A stretch of DNA of 64,000 nucleotides from Serinus canaria (taxonomy: Eukaryota > Chordata > Aves > Passeriformes > Fringillidae). How positions within the stretch are numbered: the stretch's first letter is position 1; each line of letters begins with the position of its first letter. The translations under genes and the position numbers were made by a program. The stretch lies in the NCBI RefSeq assembly GCF_022539315.1, contig NC_066313.1, positions 28,371,059 to 28,435,058 on the forward strand. Reading direction: 5' to 3'. Of this stretch, positions 24,405 to 37,750 are shown in pieces. The notes under the pieces were generated by a model, which made no database searches, had not been told where the DNA came from, and saw nothing but the letters and a program-made list of their open reading frames with translations.

Positions 24405-27400
24405 ATGAAACCCTGTGCCATCTACGAGCGGTTAGTGGATGGTGTTGGCCCGTGGGACTTCACTGGAGGTTTTGTTCCCTGTGAGCTGCTCCTGGTTGGA
24501 GAGGACGCCTACCCTGTGCTCCTGAGCGCCAAGAAGCAGGTCCTGATTGCGGTCTCACACTATGGGAAGGGCCGCATGGTGGTCGTTTCCCATGAAGGAA
24601 TCCTGAAGAGCCCCAAGTTCTCCCAGTTCCTCAGAAATGCCATGGGGTGGCTCAAGCCTTGCCCACAGGCCCTGGTTGGGGTTCATCCTCGGTTGGATTC
24701 CCTGTCCCAGGTGCTGCTCGAGGCTGGCACCCAAGTGCAGGTGGAGGCGAAGCCCAGCCCATCCATGGGGGTGTTCTGTATGGATGCCTACGACAGCTCC
24801 CAGGCCAAAGGCATCGTGGACTTTGTCAAAGGAGGTGGAGGGCTGCTTGTTGGAGGCCAAGCCTGGTACTGGGCTAGTCAACACGGCAAGGAGAAGGTGC
24901 TGTTCGAATTCCCTGGGAACCAGGTGACCAGCGTGGCTGGCGTGTACTTCACAGGAAACGCTGTGGAAAAAGGCGTCTTCAAAGTGGCCAAGAAGATTCC
25001 CAAAATCCCATTAGTTGTCCAGTGAGTACCTGAATTGCCCTTTCTTTAAACCACCAATTAGGTTATGTGGGTGAGTTGTTTGTAGAAGATTTGGGAGGTG
25101 AGAGGTGAGGGTGGTGGTGAATGCTGCTTCTTTAAAAACCAGCATGGAATTGTTGCTTTCCATTTAAAGGGGACTTTCCCATTCTTTGCAATTGGAAAAA
25201 ATGCTGTCTTCAACTGCTTGCAGGGCAGCAGGACCAGGCCCAGGGGATCCATGCTCAGAGAAGGAAATGAGAAGAGCCATCTTATAGAACAGCCTGCTTG
25301 ATCAAGTGTACCTGAGTAAAATGCAGCAAAACAGGGTCAGGAGGGGGAACTCCTGTCCCTCTCCCCACACATCCATACATTCAGGGCAACTTTCCCACAG
25401 CTGTAAACCAGGTTGGAGATGAAGCAGCAGGACAGCTCTCTGGGGCAGGCTCTGGCTGACATTTGCCAAACCTGTTTAGCCTGTTCTTGCAGGAATTTGC
25501 TTCTGCAGGTAAGCCCCTGGCCAGAGCTGAGGCTGGGTGCCACCTCCCTTCTCAGCTTCTGAACAGGCTGTGGGCAAGAAATCTCAGTGCTCCCAGTTTG
25601 TTTGGGATTGCAGCCTGGCTCTGTTGGGTTCTGGATGAACCCACAGAGTGGGTTTATCAGGTGTAAAACTCAGGGCTCATATTGCACAACTGACCAGGCA
25701 TTGGAGACCTGGATGTTGCCCTGCTCTCTTCCTCTCCTTGGCAGTGGCCATGCCAGGCTCTTTCTCCTGCCACTTTCTGCTAAGTTACATAAGGCACAGA
25801 AGGTTCTCCAGGGAGCATTAGTGCTGCTGCACTTCCTCTGTGTGGCAGCTTCATTTCACTGTAGTGACAGCCACAGCAATTACAATAAAACTCCTTGCAA
25901 GTCTTTCCTTCACAGCCTTTTCCTTGTGGATGTAGAAGGCTAAATTTCTAATATTTTCAAACAATTAGTGGGATTTTATACTTTCTGTTGTTTTCTGGTA
26001 AAGGTAGTAGTGAGCTCTGCTGTTTAATTCAGTGAAATGCTTAGGGCACAGCTAACAAATCAGGCTGCTTAATTAAAATTTGCTGGTCGCTTCTTGTTAC
26101 CACCTGCATTGCACAAGCATGTTCCCACTGCTTCATGCACAGGGCATGAAAGAGGGAAAGGGGTGGGGAATTCAGAAGAGAAAAATTACATCACAATTAA
26201 CAGACTTCAAATGGTAACTAAGGGTGAATTACACCTTGTTTAGGAGGTTGTTTCTGTGGGAGTTTTGTTTGAATCCAGAGCCAGAGAGAAATTTAGATCT
26301 CCAATTTCTGTGTAGCACAACAGCTCTGTACATCTGGGTCTTGCCAGATTTGTGTGCAGAGACTCAGGCTTTAGTCTGAGACAAGAGCTGTGCCATATGC
26401 CTGGACACATGCTCTGTGTGACAAAGGGTCTCAGTAAAGTAATAACCAAAGGAGAGCTGCAGATTTAATTCCTGTCCTACGGGCATGAAGAAGGGCAGCA
26501 TCATTTATTCTCACTGAGTTGGCAGCAATGGCCACGTAGCAACAGATCCTTCACAGGTGTTGGGGGTAGGCTGTTTGGCAGAACCAGGGGAAAGTGTGCA
26601 CAAAGCAAACGAGGGTAATTGAGCATGTCTTTCTCCACAGTGACACATAGGAGTTATATGAAAATAGCAGAGATAAGAGAGCCTTGCCCAGCCTAATCTC
26701 TTTTTATTGTGGAGACCAACAATGTGAGATAACGTGAGGTGTATGTGTTAAGGCTCTAATTCGACTTCCAGTCACTCATGATTTGTCTGGCTGTGTGTCT
26801 GCCTGTCTGTGTAGCCCATGTGTCCTAGCACTTCTTTCTTCAGTTCTCAACAGTGGCAGAGCTTGGGAAAAGGCACAGAAATCTTTTGGGCTTGTCTAGT
26901 TCATAAAGGCTAGGGTGGAGCAAATAGAGGAAGTTTCTCTTAAAGGAGATATGCCAATTCCCACATTATGTGCAGTTTAAATCTTCAGTTTAAGAAACTT
27001 TGAAGGGTATGATTTTTGAATTTCTGCAATGTATTTAGATTTTTAAGTGGCTCTTCAAAGACATTGGTCTAGAAGCTTCCTTTTGACCTATTTATTCCAA
27101 TTTTTAAATGAGGGCTGAGATTCCTACAGATTTGCTTGACTGTAACAACTCAGTCTTTAAAAGGAGAAAAATGAGGCATTGATGGATTTTTTTTTTTAAT
27201 GGAAGAACTGACAGCACGAAGTCCTGGCATGAAGGAAAAAGAAGAGGCATGGATGGCCACTGAGAATAGCTCAGTTGGTTAGAACATGGTGCTACTAATA
27301 GTGTCAAGGATGTAGGTTTGATCCCTGTATGGACCACTCACTTAAGAGCTGGACTCGGTGATCCTTCCAACTCAGAATATTCTGTGAAATCAAGAAGAGA

Positions 27401-30400
27401 ACTCCTTAAGTTTCAGCTATGGCACCAGTCATTCTGTGCCAAGCATTCTGGGCTGGGGGCTAACCTGGACCTCTCTTGGTTCTGCAGGCACCAGGCCAAC
27501 CTGAGCCGTGACGCCGAGTTTCTCCTGCGCGGTGTGCCGGAGCTGGATTTGGTGACAGGGGGCGTCCCCTCCACCTTGCTGGTGCACGGCGCCCTGTCCT
27601 TCCCGCTGTGCCTGGACAGCTCCCAGCGCTGCCTCTTGGCTGCCGCACGCTACGGCCGCGGCCGCGTGCTGGTGGCCACCCATGAGAGCCAACTCTTCTC
27701 CCCAAAGCTGGCCGGATTCCTGCTCAATGCTGTCTCCTGGCTGGATGCCGGCAGGAAGGGGCTGGTGGGGGTGGATCCCAGCCTGAAGAAGCTGTGTAGC
27801 CTGCTGTCTCAGGCGGAGGTGAAGTCGCAGGTGTCACAGCTGGCGGGTGACATCAGCGTGTACTGCTGCACTTCTTACGGCGACAGAGAAGCCGAGAGGA
27901 TCCACGCTTTTGTGGCAGAGGGAGGTGGCCTGCTGGTGGGGGGCCAGGCCTGGTACTGGGCTTCCCAGAACTCTGGCAAAGCAGCTGTGGCAAAATATCC
28001 TGGCAACAGGATCCTGAACCGCTTTGGGCTGAGCATCCTGGGGCAGAGCGGCCAGGCAGCCAAGTACCCACCCCTGGGGCCAGGGGAGCACTACCACTTC
28101 CGCAGGGCGCTCCTGCTCTTCAGCACGCAGCTGCAGGGACATGAGGAGCTCACAGAGCCCCTGAAGGGCTGGCTGCACCCCCTGGCACGGGACTGCGCTG
28201 CCTTCCTGCACATCCCAGCCCAGGACTGCCCGGCATACGCCTCGCTGCACCGCATCCTGACCAAGGTGCTCAAGAGGGCTGGGATCCCGCAGGTCAGCAG
28301 GCACTGCCCTGTCAAGAGCAACTCCAGAGAGGCAGTGCTTCTCTGCATGGCAACTGAGCTGTCCCTCACCATGACAGACAGCGCCGCCCTGGTGCAGAAA
28401 TCTGCTGCTGGGGTCTGTGCCTTCCCTGTCACTGTGGAAATCGATGGCACAAACCCAGGTGAGGAGTTATCTCTCTTCCTCTCAAGGCATCCTGTTGCAG
28501 GGATCACTGGGGTGCCCGCCCTCAGTGTGCCTGTATCTGCCTATGTTTGAACATGGGCACAGATGTGCACTTTCACCTTGGGCTTCACAGGAGCCTGAGC
28601 TCAGTGCAGTGGCAGACAGGCTCCTTTTGTGGCCAGTCCTGATTTTGGTGACCTGAAACACCCCATGGAAGTCCCGCTTTCTCCCTGTTGGTGCACAGGC
28701 ACTGGCAGGAGAAAAACCCCCAACAAGAGGTACCTCAGGGCACTTGCATGGCACAATGGTTTTGGCAAGAAAGCTTCTCTGAGAAACCCTGGACTCCACA
28801 CTGCAGGCTGGGGTTCCCATAGTTGTGCTGATACAGCCGTCTATGGAGCCATCCTACAAAGAGGTGGGAGTTGGAAACAAAAGGTTTATTTGATATCTAG
28901 GTAATTTCAGCCTGAGTTGTAGCACAGTCCCACAGCTTGGTATATCAGCACAATGGAGGGAAGATCTGGTTTTGGGGGTGAAAGAGGCTGGAAGTATGGT
29001 GGGATCTTCTTGGGCTGACACTGCCACTGAAGCCAAAGTATTGGGTAAATACATCATAAATTATTTGCCTAAGCTTAGGCCTTGTATCTGTACCAGCTTG
29101 CTGAGATTCCTGCTCACAACTGATATGTTTAAACTCTGGGTTAAATTCTACTAGTAACTTTTGTCCACTGGACAGATTTTTTTGGTATTAGAATATGATT
29201 TAGAGGAGTTGTTTCCAAATTGTTCTAATGAGATAAAGGAGGCTGTTCTGGAATGTCATTGTTTGAGTATAGTGGCTGTGCAGAGAGAAAAGTTGTAGAA
29301 TAACTTCTCACTGGTTTTAACACCAATGAGTAAGGACAAAAGCAGAAAATACTCAGAATTTGTGTAATTTCAGATAAACAAAAAAGAAAGAAAAGCTAGC
29401 AAACCCTGAGCACCATTTCAAACCTGCCTTTGGTACAAATTCAGCAAAACTGAGATGAACTGGTAACATGCTGTGATATAGTCTAATTTGCATTTTTCCT
29501 TGGATTAGGTTTTGCTTGACACAACTGGTTCTGCTTTCATGGGTGACAGGAAAGGTTGTAAGTTGGGTGCTTAATGACAGTTCAGCTCTTTTTAGGACTT
29601 CTGGTGTTTGGATTGAAGTATGCCTTAAGTAAACTTTATGTCAGAATTAGGGAGTGGGATCTGCCTGATCAGTACTGTAGAGGTGGATCAGTTTTGCACT
29701 GTAAGTTTTGTAAATTGTAAGTGTTTAAAGAGATTTATGCTGAGGAGACTTGCATTTCCATGGGAAGACTGTCTAGAAACATGCTGAGTTGTAGTGGTAC
29801 CCTTCTTACAGGTACACCTAGCACAGAATGGTCTCTTGAGGCGTTCTCATCACTTATGTCAGCTAGAAATGGCAATTCCTGTGGGCTCCAGTTTGTGCTG
29901 GACCAGTCACTAAGGAAAAATGCAATGCCGCTGTCAGTCTGTTATTTGGGAAATGTTTTATGATCATTACAGCTTCAGTTGTGTAATCCCACCATAGCTG
30001 GCACCTCTTATGAGGTCTTGAGGATAAGAGTATAGGAAGTGTTGGGGTTTTGGCTTATTTTCTTTTTTTTTCTTTTCCTTCTCATTTTTAGGAGATACTG
30101 CTAAGCACATTTAAGCTTGTTTCCAGAAGTGTAAATCTGGATGGGCTTGCTTGCTAATGGTGTGATGATTTTGTTCATTTTTTTTGAAACAGTATTTCTG
30201 ACAAGTTGGGTAAATGCGAGATGGTTCTGTGAGTGCAGAGCAAGGGAAAAGGAAAGGATGGAAGATTATTCTCCTGTTGCAACTTGAAATCTCCAGGATC
30301 TGTAATGGTCTTTGACTGTTCAGGACTGTGTTCTGTTACATTTTAGGAAAGACAGCCTGGAGGAGCACAGGACTCTACCTCCCCGAGGGGCACACAGCAG

Positions 30401-33400
30401 TGATAACGTGCCCTTGCCTGGTGCTCGGTGCTGGGCTGAAGGTAAACTCTCTCTGCTTGGCCTTGGTTTACACCCGTGTATTTGGCGGGGGAAGGCTCAA
30501 AAATAGCACGGGGATGGGTTTTCTCCTTTATGGCTTTTTCTACTTTTCCCGCCCTTTCCTACTGCTGCCACCCTGTGGCACGTTAAATTCTTTGTCATTA
30601 TTCCTTCACCTTGTGTCCTCACGCTTTTCTTTTGCATTCCTTCCATTCTGTGTGCTGGCGGGATAATTGAGTGTGGCTGCTGCTTGAGGGCTGTTGGTTT
30701 TGTTCTGGTGCAGAAAAACCTGATCAAGATGATTTTCAGGTCCAGGATAAGTACTTGGGCCCTTTTATGAACCAAACTTGATTCCATCTCTCCAGATTTC
30801 TCATAAATTCCTTTGACAGTGCTGTCACTGCTGGTCATGCAGATGGATCCAGATAAGACAGGCACTGTTTCTTGGGATCCTGTTCTCTGCAAAATACAAC
30901 AGAAGCAAATGCTTACCTGCTTGAGTATTTTTTGCAGTGACCTCCCTGAAGCAGCTGAAATGCAAAGTTAACTCAGGTGCTTCTGTCTGATCCTGAAGCC
31001 ACATGCTGTCTGTGTTATTATAAGAGCTCTAAGGAGGAGGCACAGTAAAAGAAGCCAGTCATGACCACATCTCTCCAAATGCTCTTATAGGAAGTGACTC
31101 TGATGCTGGGGAAGGGTGGAGAAATGATCAATGCAAGTGCAGTGCAGTGGAAGAAGTCACTGCAGGACTCTGACCTGCTGGTGAAGGATGCACTTGAGCC
31201 AGGAATACTGGGAGAAGAGCTGTAAGACTGAGACAGGGACAGCATGAGCTTTACTACTTTTATTTTTTTTTTTTTTACTGTATTTACTGCCTCTGATCAT
31301 CACAGGCTGAAAACTTGAGCTAGGCTGGAGTCAGAAGGCTGCCTCTGTGTGCGTGCTCGGCAGGGGCAGTGCTGCAGTGGAGAGCTCAGTGGTGCTGAGG
31401 TCAGTCTGGCAGCTCGCAGTGGGTGCTGAGGTGAGTCTGCCAGCTCACACTGTCACACTTTTGACCAGCTGTTCCTACACCTCTGCTTGCCAGGTGCAGG
31501 TTGGGTGTCACACGGATGACCTCTCTAAAGCCAAGGAGCTGAAACGGGCACCGGTGGTAATCCGCACCTGCGATGTTGCCTGCCAGAAACAATCCATTTC
31601 CTGCCTCTGGGGTGGCCTCATTTACATCGTAGTTCCAGCAAAGAGTGCACTGGGGAATGTGCCCATCACCGTGGAAGGGGCAGTCAGAGCTCCTTTCTTC
31701 AAGCTTGGTAGGTTTGTTTGTTTACCTTGGTGCTTTTTGCCTGAGGGCTGCTCACAGATGACATTGCCCCAGTGACTGAAAGGAAAGATGGTCCTGTGCT
31801 TAGGAAGGTCTTAGAAATGCTTGGATTTAGGAAAAAACAGATTTATTTTCCTTACTATGCTACCCTCTGGGATTCCCATTTTTCCACTATTTTTTAAGAA
31901 GGGTAGAAGGGAGGTCCCTAAGAATCACCAACCTGTCAGCCTCAGCTCTGTGCCTGGAAAGATCATGGAACAAACCCTCCTAGATGCTATGCTAAGGCAT
32001 GTGGAGAACAGGGAGCTGATTTGGAACAGCCTGCACAGCTTCACCAGGGACAAGTCCAAGAAAGATGGGGACAGACCTTTTAGCAGGACCTGTTGCAGTA
32101 GGACAAGGGGCAGTGGTTTTAAACTCAAAGAGGATCGATTCAGATTATGTATAAGGAAGAAATTTTTTACCATGAGGGTGGTGGAATAGTGCTCCAAGAA
32201 GTGATGATGGATGCTTCATTCCTGGAAACATTTAAGGTCAAATTGGGCAAGGCTCTGAGCAAGCTGATCTAGTTGAAGATGGCCCCCCAGTCACAGCAAG
32301 AGGGTTGAAACAGATGACCTTTAAGATCCCTTCCATCCAAACTATTCTACAATTTATGAATCTCTGCTTCTGGGTTAGTCACTCTGAGCCTGCTACGTGG
32401 CTGGAAGTAGGTGAAAGAGCTTTCACAAAATGGGCAGGGTTGGTGCACACCAACATTTCTTGGAGCTGTAGTTATTATTTCTGATGGAAACCTTGTGCTG
32501 GGGAGAGGGAGACTGATCTTTGCACAGCAAAACATGCTTTGTGCTCTGCCTGCTTTACTGTGCCCTCATATGGCCATCTCTAGATCCTACAAGACTCTGC
32601 AGAATTTCCCATGTCTCCTCTCCTCTCCTCTCCTCTCCTCTCCTCTCCTCTCCTCTCCTCTCCTCTCCTCTCCTCTCCTCTCCTCGCCTCTCCTCTCCTC
32701 TCCTCTCCTCTCGCTCCCTCTCCTCTCCTCTCCTCTCCTCATCCTCTCCTCTCCTCTCCTCGTCCTCTCCTCTCCTCTCCTCTCCTCTCCTCTCCTCTCC
32801 TCTCCTCTCCTCTTCCTCTCCTCTCCTCGATCCTCTCCTCGTCCTCTCCTCTCCTCTCCTCTCCTCTCCTCTCCCTCTCCTCTCCTCTCCTCTCCTCTCC
32901 TCTCCTCTCCTCTCCTCTCCTCTCCTCTCCTCTCCTCTCCTCAACTGAACAGAGCCAGCATTGTTATGTGACACACCAACTCTGCTAGACAAAAAGAAAT
33001 GAAACACTAGAGAAACTTGATGCCTCTTGTTTTCTGATACAGATCTGTTCTTGCTATGCTACTCTGTTATATGCCAGTCCTTTTCTGTTCCCTACCTATT
33101 AAAGAGCTTGAGGAGGCTTCCCAAGAACAGACTGAGGACTGGCTATTTAACAGCCACCACCCACAGTCATGCAACTGCCACCTACTGTTTTCCAAGAAAT
33201 TTTCACCACCAGCTCTCTTTCTCTGGGCTTGACCTCTGTGTGCATGCTCAAAAGTCAGAATTGTGCCTAACTGATTTTCTGTGTTGTTGCTGTAGGGGAG
33301 ACCTGTGAAAGGCAGTGGGAGGCCTGTATCCGGCACTACCCTGCTCCCTGGGCAGAGCTGGCTGTGGAGAATCTCATCCTGACCGTGCCCTCTGACAGCA

Positions 33401-36400
33401 TCCGCCACATGGAGAGCCCACGGCCGCTGCTGACCCTCTGGGACCAGATCATGGTGGCCATAAGCAGGTTGGCAGCCGTGCCAGCAAAATTCCCAAGGCC
33501 AGAGAGGATTGTAACAGATGTCCAGATCTCATGTGGTAGGTACAATGCCATATGGCCTTCTCCAGGGCTAAGTGGCAAGTGGCCTCTAGCAGCAGTGTCT
33601 GTTCCTTCAAGGTTATTTTGCTAAAACCAGACTGGGAGCATATGTGAGGTGTTAAATGACTGTGACCCTTGCATAATTGTGACCTACTCCATCAGGGTAG
33701 AAATTTGGTGAGGCAGGGCTTGAAAAACATACTGACCTTTCCAGATGCCTCCCTGCTCTCAGAACTGGTGGTGTCTCCTCAGCTGTTCTCCTCTTGGGGT
33801 GTGTTACGCTGCAGAGCTGCTGACTGCAGTGGCTTTAGCTCACATGCAGTTATCCATTCTCCCTCCTGAATGCACTGCAGAGCCAGTACAGCTGGGAAGC
33901 AGTGACCTGATTTCTATTTTCTCTCTGGCTCAGCCCCAGGACTGTTCTCATATGTTCAGTGACAATTTTTAAACCTCCGTGTGCCTACTTGCTGGAGGTG
34001 GGCTCCACAAAGGTTATTGTGGGCAAAGCTTAGCCCGAAAAGATGTGTGCCTGAGATGATGGCACACATCTGGAAGCAGATCCAGTATTGCTGTCAAAGC
34101 CCAGGAGTGTGTATTTTTGCAGCTGATGTTAACCCACTCCAGCTTTGCCAGTTATGAACTGAGTGCCTTCAATCAAGAATCAAATTATACAGTAAACATG
34201 GAACTTCACAATAAAAATTTTGATCAGTTTTTTTTTTTTTTAAAAACTTAAATTCATCATGGTTAAATTCATCATCCCACAATGAGACAACGGCTTGGCA
34301 TGAACCCTGATGCCCTAAACTTTTGCTAAGCTACAATGGAAAGAATTTGTGGCACATTTTGGGAGTGTTCGGTTTTGCTATGCTGAGCAAATGCCAGTTA
34401 AAAATATCATAGTCTACAGACATAAAATTGCTTTTGGCTTGGGTGGACTAAATGGTTTCGCTCACGTTTCTGGGTCTGAAGTTTTTGGGTGCTAGTGATT
34501 GCTAATTACATATTAAAAAAGAGGAAGCTCAAGATCTTCACTAGTTCCTGCAGAAACTAGTTCCAGGCCATTCATGTTCTATGATCCCTAGTTCCTGCAG
34601 GAAAGGGATTGTCAGTCCTGTTCATTCATCAAGCTCCCTCTGTGTAAAGGGCTGCTTATACCCTGCTACAACAGGTATTTGAACTTGGGGGCATTGCTCT
34701 TGCATGAAGTTTTGGGAATCTTCCAGGAGGACCAATTAGGGAAGAAGACACCAAAGAGGCATAAGTAAAATCCCTTACAGTGCATGTTTCTTGCCTAGCA
34801 ACCTGCTGGGAGGTTGTTTATGGAATAGCTATCCTGCAAGGCTAAGAACAGGCTTAAGTAGGACAGGTTTTGTAGTCCTTAAGCATGACAAACTGTGTTT
34901 TCCATGTGTCTCATCTGTACCAGTGAGCACTGGAGTGCAGGCCTGCAGCATCCACTCTCTACACAGGAGCACTCCAGGAGTGCCATGGTGCTCAATCACA
35001 TCATTGCATGGTTGCCTTGGTGTCGACTGTGCTCAGTCTGTGGGAGTTCAGAGGTGTTCTAGGCAATGGTCAGGCTTTTCTCCTCAACCTACAGCCTCAA
35101 CCTCAGTCCAACCATGAGTGTACATTTATATATAAAAAGGGAAAGCAGGCAAAACTGCACTTAACTGATGGCTCAGTCCTGCTTTTACTTGTTTGACTGT
35201 TTAAGGGTCACTGTTTGTTAGGGTGAAATGTGATGTATTTTCTTATGTCACACTGGGAAAAGTTGGTAATTTGAGGTAATAAAAAAAGTGTTATTTGTGA
35301 GATGGAAGAAAGGCACTAGAGAAATGAAAAAAAATACAATAATCATTGACATCTGCAAAGCACTGAGGTGAGCACGTAGTGACATGTGTTGCTCCCTGTC
35401 TGTCCTGCAGGCTGGATGCATGCTGGCTACCCCATCATGGGCCACCTGGATTCAGTGAAGGAGATGTTAGACGTGGAGCACATGCAAACTACTGGTCTTT
35501 GGGGTCCCATCCATGAGCTGGGACACAATCAGCAGCAGCAGGCATGGGAGTTCCCCCCTCACACCACAGAGGCCACGTGCAACCTCTGGTCTGTCTATGT
35601 TCATGAGGAGGTGCTGGGCATTCCCAGGCATCAGGCCCATCAGGCACTCAGGCCACAGTGCCGCCAGGAAAGGATAAAAGACTACCTGAAGAAAGGTGCT
35701 CAGCTGAAGGACTGGAACGTGTGGACTGCTTTGGAGACATACCTGCAGGTAACAGGGAAAATGTGTGTGTGTTCCTAGTGCAGCCACCACTGAAGCCTGT
35801 GTCAGAGGGATGTCTGCAGCCTGCTGACTGTTTGGCCACTGCTTCACTGCCTCACCCACACTTGTAGGCTGGGATGTCTCATCTCCTGCCTGATTACTAA
35901 CAGGATTGCTGGAATAAATGTGGCATGGAAGAACAGTTTTAATTCTGCATCAGCAGTTTTTCTGTATGAACTCCTTTTGTTCTTATTCTTAGGCAAAGCA
36001 TGCCCTGTTCATAATCTATCCTTCCCATTTCCTCAATACTCCTTGCTCTCCTGTGCCCCTTCTTTCCAGCTATTCTGTCAGTGTCCCCTCTGATACTGTT
36101 TTCACAAAGCAGCAGCTTATTATATAAGTTGCTGACACTTCTGGCTACTCCCAATGTATCTTTGATCTCTGTTTGTTTTGGGAGATCAGTGTAATGGGGA
36201 GGTATTTTTCTGTACTTTAGTACTGTTAGTTATGCTGTGAAGCCTGAAAAGCCTAGATGCTTTCATCTAAATTTACATTCATTTTAAAAGCCACTGCAGA
36301 AACCCGTGGTATTTTCTACTGTGTGTAACACAGGAATAATGCCAGTGAAATGATAACTTAACTGTTTGTACACTGTATTGTTTTTCGTCAGCTGCAGGAA

Positions 36401-36637
36401 GGGTTTGGTTGGGACCCCTTCATCCACCTCTTCTCTGACTACCAGAAAATGTCCACGATCCCAAAAGACAACACTTCTAAGATGAACTTGTGGGCACAGA
36501 AGTTTTCTCAGCAGGTGAATAAGAATTTGGCTCCATTCTTTACAACCTGGGGATGGCCTATCAAGAAAGAGCTGTCTGTGGAACTGTCCTCTCTACCCAG
36601 CTGGGAACAGGATCCAATGAGATCCTACAGACCATAA
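24405..36637 (+). CDS. TCAF: TCAF (TRPM8 channel-associated factor, FAM115 family), complete seven-coding-exon gene with M60-like peptidase motif
   Basis: Coding exons: 24405-25021, 27488-28458, 30347-30441, 31494-31707, 33296-33535, 35411-35748, 36392-36637; borders are AG/GT and phases chain exactly to 907 codons including stop (906 aa; human TCAF1/2 are about 920). The coding start follows an acceptor at 24387 after 17 nt of leader, so an upstream untranslated exon is expected. Exons 1 and 2 encode tandem homologous modules, both with [15 protein letters not shown] and PGN. Exon 4 has QVGCHTDDL and [13 protein letters not shown]. Exon 6 has [16 protein letters not shown] and [12 protein letters not shown], and exon 7 encodes the C-terminal [10 protein letters not shown]...LAPFF. 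In mammals TCAF proteins bind TRPM8 and alter its trafficking and gating. Residues 747-751 (HELGH) with Glu766 fit the M60 HEXXH-X(8,28)-E signature. Assignment to TCAF1 versus TCAF2 is not possible by eye. Confidence 0.94.
27250..27392 (+). mobile_element. tRNA-Ile-derived SINE with CR1-like tail (TguSINE1-type)
   Basis: Positions about 27255-27335 resemble tRNA-Ile: A-box region 'tagctcagttggttagaac', anticodon area 'gctactaata' and B-box 'ggtttgatccc'. The 3' part ends like a CR1 ('atccttccaactcagaatat', 'tctgtga'). Possible 8-bp target duplications 'aagaagag' occur at 27239-27246 and 27392-27399. It sits in TCAF intron 1, about 95 bp upstream of the second coding exon. A tRNA-Ile head with CR1-X tail is known from passerine birds. 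Confidence 0.8.
28459..30346. other. TCAF intron 2, nothing else recognised
   Basis: About 1.9 kb intron between phase-compatible splice sites. No exon, RNA gene or clear repeat was seen apart from a short T-rich run near 30060. Confidence 0.5.
31865..32365 (+). repeat. CR1 LINE fragment, reverse-transcriptase remnant joined to 3' end
   Basis: Starts with translatable words of the CR1 reverse transcriptase ([17 protein letters not shown] in the plus frame near 31925-31975), jumps at about 32080 to 3' end words ('gacaaggggcagtggtttta', 'tgatctagttgaagatggc') and ends 'cccttccatccaaactattc'. It lies in TCAF intron 4. The element is 5'-truncated, internally deleted and not capable of movement. 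Confidence 0.85.
32612..32942 (+). repeat. (TCCTC)n pentanucleotide microsatellite, about 330 bp
   Basis: Almost unbroken TCCTC units with a few interruptions (for example 'cgcctc', 'gctccc', 'atcctc', 'cgtcctc', 'cgatcctc'). The plus strand is nearly pure pyrimidine. It lies in TCAF intron 4. The open frames spanning it in several phases are artefacts of the repeat. Confidence 0.97.
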
Positions 36638-37750
36638 AGGAAAACTACTTAAATCTTGGTTCTTATACTAGCTATGGCTTAACTTTATCTCCATGTGTAT
36701 CTACATGATAGCTCACTATGTGCTTGGATATATGCTGGAATCTTCAGCTTCTTGCTGCCAGTGGAGGCCAGCCCCAACAGAGATTCAACAGGGATCAGCA
36801 GATCAGCAACCACCTAAGCTATCTTCTGAAGGGTTAAATAATCAGTGAGCTTTGTTCCAGGTGCTTCACCTCAGGAAGAATGTAATTCTGAGTTGATAGA
36901 GTTCCTACAGAACCTTTCTCCGATGAAATGGAAGTTTTCTGGGTGGAGCAGTCCCTGGACCAGTTTCAAGGACTTTACCATGGGAATAGAGATCTTTAAA
37001 GCAAATACTAGCCTCCACAACATTGTATTCTGAAGTTATAATCTCAGTAACATGAGATTTTCACAATTATTTTTGTTGCCCTAAAATCCCTAATTTTTAA
37101 TTCCTCTTATTATGCAGAATTTCACAGCCCCTGTTGTGAAATGGCCTTATAATGCATATAGACAGGCTATATAATGCATAATTGATACTGAAATGCTGTC
37201 GATTTCTTCCTGCATTCTGTGACAGTGTGACCTAGCATCCATCTTTATGTAAACAAGTCAATTATAAGTTTTAGCTGTCCTTCAGCCATAGCCTGACAGC
37301 AAGATACATGCTAATGAAGAGGAGAGAGTGGAAGCAGGGAGGTGACTTGATTGTAGTCAGTAATGGTTTAGCTCGTGGACTCATCAAAGGTTAAAATACA
37401 GGCACTGACCTGACAGCCTGAGGGAGCAGGGAGAAGGAAGACAACAGTTCATAAAGACAGAGGACCAGCCTTTTCAAGGTGCAGCAAAAGTTCATGCTAC
37501 TCCCAGCTCTTTCATAATTGGTCAGCTATTATGGGTTTTGGCAAGCATGTTAATGCTTAGCCTAAGAGCTCACTAATCCCAGCCTATTCCTTATGTGTCA
37601 GTAATAAATAAAAAATATCACTGTAGACTTGCAGGTTTTCTCTGTGGTCCTATTTTTATGTCTCCATGTCCAGTAAAAAAAAGGTCTAAATAGAATGACC
37701 TAAATAGAAGTGGCCTTGGTGGTAAAGTTGTTCAAAGTTGAAAAAAAACA
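36638..37750 (+). other. TCAF 3' untranslated region (inferred)
   Basis: No coding sequence seen. Tandem AATAAA signals overlap at 37603-37612 (aataaataaa), about 970 bp after the TCAF stop and just before the decayed TCAF duplicate begins. This would give a 3' UTR of about 1 kb; use of the signal is inferred. Confidence 0.4.

Noticed and set aside
27255..27335. tRNA-Ile-like gene
   Set aside because: Stem pairing is broken, the anticodon loop is altered and a CR1-like tail is fused 3' of it; it is the head of a SINE.
32411..33007. Open frames of 125-186 codons rich in LLSSP or RRGEE
   Set aside because: Produced by the TCCTC microsatellite being open in several frames.
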